Assembly (NCBI GenBank): GCA_002007465.1 | Contig: LNAC01000032.1 | Location: 4,677,675-4,741,674, forward strand | DNA from: Ailurus styani | Lineage: Eukaryota > Chordata > Mammalia > Carnivora > Ailuridae | Direction: 5' to 3' | Length of the DNA stretch: 64,000 nucleotides | Shown here: positions 24,616 through 32,650 of the stretch, piece after piece | How the letters are laid out: the number at the start of each line of letters is the position of its first letter | Numbering within the stretch: position 1 is the stretch's first letter | The notes under the pieces: generated by a model | Databases searched by the model: none | What the model was told of the DNA's origin: nothing | What the model saw: the letters and a program-made list of their open reading frames with translations, nothing else | Translations under genes and position numbers: made by a program

Positions 24616-25172
24616 TGAAGGAGTTTAGGAAATAACACCCCAAAATATGCTGCTTTGGTATATTGTTGATTTGGAGCCGAAAGCACTCGACAAACAGAAA
24701 ATTCAAGGAGAGGCTTTCTCTGTACTCCCTCTACCTGCCTAAAGACAGATCTTCCAAAAGGAACTCAGTTGTCATAAATCCTCTCCTCAAGAGTTTCATC
24801 ACCTGGGGAACATTGAGTCTTACCACAGGAGAGAAAACTAGAAGTTGACACCACACCCAGACAAACTTTGTCAAAAACCATTACATCCCCATCTGTTCTT
24901 CTGAGGACCTAGTCATCTTTCCAAAAATGATTTACTCTCCACTACATTTCCCTTTCCCATCCACACTATGCTGCTCTAAAGCTCTCAAATCTCACCATTT
25001 TGGGGGCTATGCGCTCTTTTTTCTGTGATGCCGCCCAGCAGGTAATTTTTAAAATTAAAATACACTTGTATACCTTTTCTCCTGTTGATCTGCCTATTGT
25101 CAGTTTATTTCATAGGCCCAGCTATTGAATCCAGGTGGGTAGAAGGAAGTCTTTCCTCCCCTACACACCTAT
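24616..25172 (+). mobile_element. ERVL-like solo LTR, copy 2
   Basis: Opens near TGAAGGAGTTTAGGAAATAA, contains ATATGCTGCTTTGGTATATT, GTTTCATCACCTGGGGAACA, TCTTACCACAGGAGAGAAAA, then an AATTAAAATACACTTG polyadenylation-type region and CTTTTCTCCTGTTGATCTGC, and ends AGTCTTTCCTCCCCTACA. It is the same broad family and orientation as the LTR at 22392-23150, but better preserved. Confidence 0.65.
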
Positions 25173-25559
25173 TTTTCCAACTATGAGGCCAGAACTGAAA
25201 AGGTATTGGGATTAAATAATAACATGTGAAAGTTCCCAGGCCTGCACAGATAGGAGCAGATGACAGTCACTCTTCTCTGACTTTCCTTCCCTCTCGCTCT
25301 TCCACCTAGTATAGAATACGGACCGGTCTGAAACAGAGCATCCAACCAAGAGCCACTCATAAGCAGCCTCCCTCGAGTGTACAAATAGAGGCCAACACAT
25401 CATGTCTACATATTTAACAATTGTGAGTCAAACTGGCAAACTGTTAAATAAAATATGTTATATCTTCCTATGTTAGTAAATATACCTTCATAATTATCTG
25501 GGAGGCCAAGTTCAAATTTAGATTTTTCAGTTCCCTCAGAGTTTCATATCAAAATCTGG
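25173..25559. other. Intronic sequence, no gene
   Basis: No exon or named repeat recognised. Confidence 0.4.
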
Positions 25560-25990
25560 TAGGAGGCCCTGGGGCCCACTCACCCTTCCCAAGTCTTGAG
25601 GCCTGTATCCCTATTCTTCCTCTCTCAGCTCTCTCCCTTCCACAGAGGGGCCAGCAGGCATGGTGTGAATACCCCAGCTCTAGCGAGCTCCAGACACACC
25701 TCCATAATCAACTGCCCCTCAGGCCCAGGGGTGTCTACACCAGCAACCACACTCTGCCCCGAGGAACGTGGGATGGGAAGGGGTCCCAGCAGACCTTGGA
25801 GCCAGTATTGTTCTGTTGAACAGAACGTTCCGTGGCCCCAGGCACCCCAAACTTGGTCTAAAAATAAAGGCAGGGGTCTCAGTAGTCAGTAACTTTGGCC
25901 CCATGGACTCCTCACCTTCTTGGTGGACAGGGCGCCCCAGAGAGGCACTTCAAGGCACAACCTAATGCCAGGTCTTGCCTGATTCTATGG
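25560..25990. other. GC-rich segment of unknown nature
   Basis: About 430 bp clearly richer in G and C than its surroundings, with open frames on both strands but no protein I recognise. It contains a perfect 17-bp palindrome at 25810-25826, followed directly by GAACGTTC. Could be an unrecognised LTR, a regulatory element or chance. Confidence 0.35.
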
Positions 25991-26228
25991 GTGATATTGC
26001 TTAAAACTTCAGCAGTTCTTGCAATAATTTCACCTTTCCCAAGAAATCAATAACCACAAAAGTATTGAAGTTAGCATGATTATGTCAAGAAAAGGTAATT
26101 CTATAAAAAGGGTTTTTTTTTCCTTCCCTGTATCTACAGAAACAAATAGGAATGTAGTTTAAATCTTAGCCATCTTTCCCCACCTCCATCATTATTTTAA
26201 GGTGCATTTCTATTCTTGCTTCATACAT
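25991..26228. other. Intronic sequence, no gene
   Basis: Nothing recognised. Confidence 0.4.
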
Positions 26229-26397
26229 CTGAGTTCCCTCTTTCTCTCTCTCTTCTTTTCTCTCTCTCCCTCCCTACTACTCCTCCCCAACACACCTCTC
26301 TCTTTGCTCCTTCCCTCCCCCACACACTTCTCCCTCCCCCTCCTCCTCTCTCCTTCCTTCCTTTCTTCCATTCTTTCCTCCTTCCCTCTTGATTGCT
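26229..26397 (+). repeat. CT-rich polypyrimidine tract
   Basis: Almost uninterrupted C/T on the plus strand for about 170 bp (TCTCTCTC, CCTCCCTAC, TTCCTTCC blocks). A low-complexity tract, not a gene, although open frames run through it. Confidence 0.9.
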
Positions 26398-27432
26398 CAT
26401 TTCTTGTTTTGATGAGCTTATAATTTTTGTGGACAAAAAAAAATATAATTAGAAGCTGGATTTGCTACCTTTAAGAAAGTTATATGTAGGGTCCCCTAAA
26501 TAGAACACAGGAATAAATTTTCTTATCACAATGTGATTGTAGCGGAACAGCTCCAACTTCTTAATTCCTGGAATTCACCCTTTATTTAATTCGAATAACT
26601 CTTCCCCAAACTGTAAAATACCTCTACTAAAAAAGAAGGAAAGCAATATATCATGCTTTTGGGGGTCCTGCACATGTGATGACAGAAATTGCTTAGATTT
26701 ATAAGTGTCTTGACTTTGATAAAGATTTACCCTTCAAACTATGAAAAACACCTTATTCACACTAATGTTGCATTACTGATACAAGTATTTCCCACTTCAC
26801 TAAAAGGCATACAGAGGCACATAAAAAAGGACTTAATACTCAGAGAACAGGAAGAGCACAAAGGCCTTGTAGCACTAAGATAGAAAAGTGCTCAGACAGC
26901 TGCACAATTTTTTCTTCCACCCTTCACTAGACCAAATCACCAAATCTTCCAGTGTTAACTGCTCCTCCTGCTCACTTATGGATTGGTCCGTATCTTTAAA
27001 AATCATCACAAGTTAAATGTTCCCATTACCTTACCACATCTAACTTATTAGTGGAGCCATTTGTCCTCATCCTGCAATATATGTTATTCTGTATTACATT
27101 CATGTGGTAGGTTGATTCCTTACCATCACCACAATAAGAACACTTTAGACTTTTATAAAAACAACCAAGCAATCCCTTCTTGACAAGCGTGATATAATAG
27201 TCTTTGCAAAAAGGAAGGAAAAAAAAAAGGAAGAAAGAAAGAAAAAGAAAAGGAAGAAAATACCATGAACCTATTATGAACTGGAGAGTGGATTTGACTA
27301 CTGTTAATAGCAACACTAATGACATTTTACCTATCCACTCTCACTTTCATCTGATACTTGACAAGTGAAAATACACATTGGCCAAAAAATTAATCATAGG
27401 TGTAGTATAGCCATATGGAATAAAAGTGACCC
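26398..27432. other. Intronic sequence, no gene
   Basis: No exon seen. An A/G-rich purine tract lies at 27,213-27,260. Confidence 0.45.
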
Positions 27433-27805
27433 ACTTTCTTAGCCTGTTTGGGCTGCTAAGACAAATATACCATAGAGTGGGTGGCTTAAACAACAAACAT
27501 TTATTTCTCATAGCTCCGGAGGCTGGGACGTCCAAGTTCAGGGCAGATCCAGGGTCTGGTAAGGGCCCCATTCCTGGCTGATATATGGCTATCTTTTCAG
27601 ATCCTCACATGGCAGAGATCAGAGAGAGAGGGAGCAAGGTCTCTCATGCTTGTTCTTATAAGGTACTAATCCCATTCAGCAGGGTTTTACCCTCATGACC
27701 TGATCGTCTCCCCAAGACGCCACCTCCAGATAACATCACATTAAGGATTAGGCTTCAACATGTAAATCTGGAGGGGCCATAAGCAGTCATCCCATATCAT
27801 CCACA
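27433..27805 (-). mobile_element. MaLR LTR (MLT1-like)
   Basis: Inverted MaLR LTR: GCCTGTTTGGGCTGCTAAGA, TTTATTTCTCATAGCTCCGG, GATCCTCACATGGCAGAGAT, TACTAATCCCATTCAGCAGG and CACCTCCAGATAACATCACA are the expected landmarks in order. Confidence 0.85.
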
Positions 27806-28445
27806 CCGAGAGGAGACCTATAATGTTAGCCATGTCAGTCATGTAGGGTTTTCAGAAACGGCTGCTGAACTTTAATCAATAAATTTTTATAAAAGTTTTA
27901 ATCATTACAGAAATATGTCTCAAGTACACATACGCAACTACATTTACATACTGTAGATAGATTAGATAATCTGCATACATACAGACACACTTGCACATAA
28001 CTTTTAAATGAGGTGTATTTCAAATGTATAGTTCACACATATAATCATACACAAAATCATTTCCCAAAGAAAAGAAGGTTAATAAATCAGCCAGTAAGTT
28101 TCCCCCGCCTTGATCACTCTCCGTGACCCTCGGGAAAATGGTAATGAGGAGCTGAGCTAGCTGGGAAGCTAAGGTGATGTAGCTCTTGTGATGAATGGAA
28201 GAAGAGGAATGAGCTGAAGTAGGGTCTGCTGTGCTCTAAAAGGTAGAGTCAGGAACGAAATAGGCTTCCACTAAGTATTTGTTATCTAGGCAATTCTGTA
28301 CATTTTCATCCCTAATATGTTTATTTCTTTTTCACTGAAGAATCATCTTTGTTAATAGAGACATGCATCCTCATATTTGAAGATACAAGGGTTATTAATT
28401 CAGGCTCTGATGCCTTTCCTCACACTGATTCCCTACGTGGACCAG
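27806..28445. other. Intronic sequence, no gene
   Basis: No exon or confidently named repeat recognised. Confidence 0.4.
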
Positions 28446-28449
28446 CTTG

Positions 28450-28660
28450 TTCAAGTCATTCATTCTACTTGAAAGATGCTGAATCCTTATGGTGTGCTGG
28501 GCGTGATTCTAAGGATAGAGATGGAACAGTAACCAAGACAGATAGGGTCTCTTTCAAGAAGTGGGGGATGAGAGATGGGAGAGGAAGTGGGAGTCAGTAA
28601 TAGGCAGTAAACTAGGAAACAAACTACCTAATTTCAGACAGAGATAAGTACGATGAAGTT
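28450..28660 (-). repeat. L2 LINE 3'-end fragment
   Basis: Reverse L2: CATTCATTCTACTTGAAAG, TATGGTGTGCTGGGCGTGAT and GGATAGAGATGGAACAGTAA. Confidence 0.65.
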
Positions 28661-28679
28661 AAAACACGCTTCTCTCCCC

Positions 28680-28985
28680 ATTCTGCTTTTCTCCTGGTGC
28701 CCACTTATCAACTCTTAATAGCAAAGTTTTCCAACAACCTCCCCTGCCCAATCCTGAATAGACCATTTCCTCCTTTTATGGACACACTGATCCCACCGGT
28801 ACTCTCTCATGCCACTTTATTGCATTTGTTCACCTGTCTTATCTTTCCCAAAGAGACTTTAAGCCCCTTTGGAGTAAAGGTCAGATTTTTTTTTTTCTTA
28901 ATGATTTTGTAGTTGTAATCTCCAGCACATAGTCTGGTTTTGCTCACCACATAACATACCCAATAAATGCCAATTAACTGAACAA
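28680..28985 (+). repeat. L2 LINE 3'-end fragment
   Basis: Forward L2: CTCTCATGCCACTTTATTGC, AAGAGACTTTAAGCCCCTTT, AGCACATAGTCTGG and CCCAATAAATGCCAATTAAC. Faces the L2 at 28450-28660 in opposite orientation. Confidence 0.65.
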
Positions 28986-29122
28986 ATCTGTTGAAGGAAT
29001 ACAGGAGCCATTAAGAGTAGGCTAGAAAAGGACTATTATTGCAAAACTTGAGGCTTAATGACTATGTTGTGATCACAACCTTCTATAAAGATTTTATGAT
29101 ACTCTCATTAGAACCATGTTCT

Positions 29123-29334
29123 TTTTTTAAAATGATTTATTTATTTGAGAGAGAGGGTGCGCGCACATACATGCACCCGAATGGGGGTGGGCGTGCAGAG
29201 GGAGAGAATCTTTAAAGCAGACTCCCTGTTGAGTGAGGAGCCCAAGGTGGGGCTTGATCTCAGGACCCTGAGACCGTGACCTGAACCAAATCCAAGAATT
29301 GGAGGCTTAACTGACTGAGCCACCCAGGCGTCCC
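29123..29334 (-). mobile_element. Carnivore SINE (SINEC)
   Basis: Inverted Can-SINE with GTGCGCGCACATACATGCAC in the body and a GAGCCACCCAGGCGTCCC head. Perfect target-site duplication TAGAACCATGTTCT at 29109-29122 and 29335-29348. Confidence 0.96.
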
Positions 29335-29490
29335 TAGAACCATGTTCTATTGTTTAACCTAGTAGCTCTTCTTACCCAGTGTGCCACTTTTAAAGAAATT
29401 ATAATTTAGGATTCACACTAATAAAATTATGTCAGCCAGAAAGTGAATTGAACAAGTAGACTGTGTAGTATGAGTTAAGAGGTGAGCCAG

Positions 29491-29702
29491 GGCGCCTGGA
29501 TGGCTCAGTCGTTAAGCGTCTGCCTTTGGCTCTGGTCATGATCCCAGGGTCCTGGGATCGAGCCCCAAATAGGGCTCCCTGCTCAGCGAAAAGCCTGCTT
29601 CTCCCTCTCCTACTCCTCCTGCTTGTGTTCCCTCTCTCACTGTGTCTCTCTCTGTCAAATAAATAAATAAATAANAAAAAATCTTTAAAAGAAAAAAAAA
29701 AA
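29491..29702 (+). mobile_element. Carnivore SINE (SINEC)
   Basis: Forward Can-SINE, GGCGCCTGGATGGCTCAGTC to AAATAAATAAATAA and an A-rich tail with an N at 29675. Target-site duplication approximately AAGAGGTGAGCC / AAGAAGTGAGCC. The N sits in a homopolymer-like tail and has no flanking duplication. Confidence 0.95.
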
Positions 29703-29714
29703 AAGAAGTGAGCC

Positions 29715-30735
29715 CAGGGGCACCAAAGAAAGGTCATAGATTTCCCAGAATCCAGAGAATTTGCTCAAAGAGACAGAGCAGTGAACCACATTATTCAAAT
29801 ATGAATAATATTCACAGCACTGAAGGACTCTGGCTAAATAGTCTAAGGCCTCTTTCCAGTATTGAAAAGCATGGTGTGACCTCACAGTTGCTTTGGGCCA
29901 TCCATTGGAGGGCTCTAAACAGCTCCCATCTTTATTCAATGCCTCCCAGAGAACTAGGAGTTCCAAGGTAGGCAGAGGAAAAACTCTTGGCATTGCAATA
30001 ATAAAAAAACTTCTTAAGGTGATTTAGGATCTATCTGCATGATAATGGGTATAATGCAGACCAGAGTGCAAACCCAACAGAACTGATTGCTTTGAATGTT
30101 AATGAGAAAATGTTTTCTATTGATGCCAAAGCAGTTACAGAAGAGTCTTACTAAAAGCTCTATTAGGCATTACACATCAGACTTGGATTTTATTAAGAGT
30201 TATATCTGAAAAATGTTACTTATCAGGGGCCAGCCTATCTTTACAGCTCTCATGTGCTTCTCTCCACTTCCTGATGATGTGTCTCCTACACAAACAATTC
30301 TAGGAACGGGGGTTAACTCCTGAGTCTTTTCTTCTAGCTTTAAAGACAGGCTCCAACAAGGCACAGGGAAACCACAAAGCCAATGGAGTACATAAGCAGC
30401 CTGAGGTCTTCTGCAAAGTAACCAACAAACATCTGCTGTCTTTTGTGGTCACAGATGTGTGTGTGTTTTTTTTTTTTTTAACTAAGGTTAGGAAGTGAAT
30501 AGCAAAAATATTTTCCATTTTTATTTTGCTAATGGAAAATCTGGACTAAAAAGTTGCTGAATTAGCGAATCTCAGACAGAATAAACATGTTATTAGAGAT
30601 AAAGCCATGGGTTTTTGCTGAATTTGTTTATGTGGTCTCTTCATCAAAAGACAGAGTTGAAATAGATTAGTAGACTAGTAAATTTGATTAATAGAATAAA
30701 GTCTTATTCTACCATTATTGTTACCATTATTCCTA
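29715..30735. other. Intronic sequence, no gene
   Basis: No exon recognised. A TG/T-rich tract lies at 30,456-30,480. Confidence 0.45.
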
Positions 30736-30739
30736 AAAT

Positions 30740-30990
30740 AAAAAAGTAACTATTTGTTGAGCTCATACCATATTTATGCTAATATGCCAGGTGTTTTATG
30801 TAATTATCTGATTCCATTATCCCAGCAACACTATGTGGTAATTATCCTTGCTCCACTTTCACAGATGGGGAAACTGAGGCTCAGAAATTAGAAGTAATTT
30901 GCTCAAAATTTTATAGGTCATAAGTTGAAGAGCCAAGATTGTAAGACAAATGTGTATGACTTTAAAATTTGAACTCTTGCCAACATATCC
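30740..30990 (-). repeat. MIR SINE
   Basis: Reverse MIR: TTTGTTGAGCTCATACCATA, TATGCCAGGTGTTTTATGTA and GATGGGGAAACTGAGGCTCA. Confidence 0.85.
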
Positions 30991-31189
30991 ATTGCCTTGA
31001 GAAAAGTTAATTTCAAAGATAGAACAATACCCCTCTCTCATTTTTAAAAAAGTCCTTTAAGGATAAGACTTGACTGCATTTTAATGCTGAGTTGTCAGGA
31101 TTTTTTTTTAAAGTGTTAATTCACAGTAGTTATCTTTAAAGATTTCATTTAAATGCATTTAATTTATTTAATTAATTTGTATAACGAAG

Positions 31190-31265
31190 TCTGAGCATTT
31201 TTTTCTTTTTTCTTTCTTTTCTTCCTCTTCTTCTTCTTTTCTTTTCTTTTCTTTTCTTTTTTTTT
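31190..31265 (+). repeat. TTTCT/TTC-rich pyrimidine tract
   Basis: Run of TTTCTTTTTTC, TTCTTCTTC and repeated CTTTT units, ending before TAGGAAAGAG. Low complexity. Confidence 0.9.
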
Positions 31266-31269
31266 AGGA

Positions 31270-32252
31270 AAGAGACCTACTAATTTCAAGTGTGTTCTAT
31301 TGATCTTTCTAGCTTCATCATAATTTGTCAGTCCAGAATGACAGCTCGTGGTGGGATTATAAGAGCTCAAACAGACAGTGTGCTCCAAGCGGGAGAGACA
31401 GGTTCTGGGGATCACATAACAGGTACTGCAGTGGATACTTAAAACATTGCACAATCTACAACAAAATGAAGTTTACTTGAACAAATGACCTTCAAGAGAA
31501 AGGGAGGAAAAGAGACGGTGGACGGGAAGGGCTGGACACTCAGGGCCTTAAACTGGAAGTTTTATAATAACTGTTATATGTCAAACTCTTTTATGATCAT
31601 CACAAAATAAAATGAAGTTATTTCCTCAAAAGTCATTCAATCTTAGCATGCTAAACATCTCTTACCATATTTGGATGCCATTCGATTCACTCTAAAGGAA
31701 TGAACACCTATGTGATTTTCAACAAATTCTATTATACCAATCCACGACTAACATTCCTCATTTTTCAGACATGATTGCAGCTTCATGCCCCTATTTAAGA
31801 TAACCACAATCACAGTTCAGTACAACTGCTGAGATAGATCTCATGGTGTGACATCCCACACCTATCTATTGAGAGAAACTATCTATTGTCGGTTTCTAAA
31901 TCATTTGCTTTCTAGAGCTTCCCACTTGTTAAATTGGCTGGAGGAGGGAGAAGGAAGGGAGGAAGACTGCAGAAAAAAATATTAATCTCTCCAGGAAAAA
32001 AGTATATTCAGAATAATTCAGAATTGGTTAACTGTTGAAGCACATAATAAATTTTTTCTTATAATTTATGAGTGACATTGACTTTCATTTTCTTATTTTT
32101 TAAAAAGTTTCCTACTTCCTTATCTCCCTCCTTCCAGAGAAGATAATATTCGATTTTTCTCCTTTGCCTTAAGTGATTTCTTTGCAAATGGAAGAGTAGG
32201 AGAACAGAGCTGGGAGGGCAATAACCTAGGACAATTGATCTGTGTTGGTTAC
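31270..32252. other. Donor-proximal part of ARHGEF38 intron 1
   Basis: The first kilobase of the intron. No repeat or additional exon recognised. Being single-copy and near the promoter, it is a reasonable place for regulatory sequence, but none can be named. Confidence 0.4.
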
Positions 32253-32448
32253 CTTGTAGTTTCTGGTTGTATTCGGTCCTGTCAGACTGGCTCCTCCTCA
32301 AGGTACCAGAGTGGTCCCCAGAAACACTGCTGTCAACCACTGTGTCAGTCTTCCTTCTCTCCAGCATATAGAGCCTGGGCCTCAAGAAGGTCAGATTCTT
32401 CTTCTTGTTGCCCATGGTCTCTTTCCCAGTGGCTTCTTGGGGCTCCAT
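32253..32448 (-). CDS. ARHGEF38: ARHGEF38 first coding exon (N-terminus, residues 1-65)
   Basis: This exon encodes the N-terminus of Rho guanine nucleotide exchange factor 38, a cytoplasmic DH-BAR-SH3 protein expected to load GTP onto Rho-family GTPases. The 65 complete codons begin MEPQEATGKE and end RRSQSDRTEYNQKLQ, closely matching the human N-terminus as I recall it. The segment is basic and disordered-looking, with RRKT and RRSQS motifs that suit basophilic kinases. The start is the first ATG after an in-frame TAG at 32626-32628; an upstream in-frame GTG at 32571 is not credible as a eukaryotic start. Start context is moderate (C at -3, G at +4). The exon ends CAAG with donor GTAACC on the minus strand, leaving phase 1, which fits the acceptor of the exon at 408-592. 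No frameshift or stop is present, so it looks functional. Identification rests on recognition by eye, not on a search. Confidence 0.95.
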
Positions 32449-32650
32449 CTGAGGCAAAGACAAGCTTTGGAGACTTGTAGGCAATGGCTGTTTGTTGCAG
32501 TGCCTCAGGGTCAGGGTTGAAGCCACCAGAGTGACGAGTTTAACTGCCCCCCTCTTACTAAACGACTTCACTCCGGGGTTACCTGGCTGTGACTGCCACC
32601 TGTACGGAGTCCCAGAGCTCCACCCCTATGAGGTCATTCTTTTTTATACC
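32449..32650 (-). promoter_or_regulatory. ARHGEF38: Candidate ARHGEF38 core promoter and 5' UTR
   Basis: On the minus strand a TATA-like box, GGTATAAAAAAG, lies at about 32639-32650, roughly 200 bp before the start codon. If used, transcription would begin near 32610-32620 and give a 5' UTR of about 165 bp. The stretch is not a CpG island, which fits a tissue-restricted, TATA-driven promoter. An in-frame TAG at 32626-32628 lies just before the predicted start site. A CAG/GTAACC donor-like site at 32583/32582 and a CTTTGCCTCAG acceptor-like site directly before the ATG could define a tiny 5' UTR intron. The start site is inferred only from sequence. Confidence 0.45.

Larger units (their letters stand above)
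593..32252 (-). other. ARHGEF38: ARHGEF38 intron 1
   Basis: A 31,660-bp phase-1 intron between the two coding exons, with GTAACC donor at its right end and a TTTAACAG acceptor at its left end (minus strand). It holds 12 carnivore SINEs, several L2 and MIR fragments, degenerate L1, a MER20, MLT1-like LTRs and two ERVL-like LTRs. I saw no further coding exon of this gene in it. A regulatory element cannot be excluded by eye. Confidence 0.9.

Noticed and set aside
26202..26436. Ser/Leu/Pro-rich and Arg/Glu/Gly-rich frames on both strands
   Set aside because: Low-complexity polypyrimidine tract read in open frames.
32449..32571. N-terminal extension of ARHGEF38 starting at 32571
   Set aside because: The upstream 'start' is GTG, not ATG. 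The first in-frame ATG after the TAG at 32626-32628 is at 32448 and matches the known protein start.
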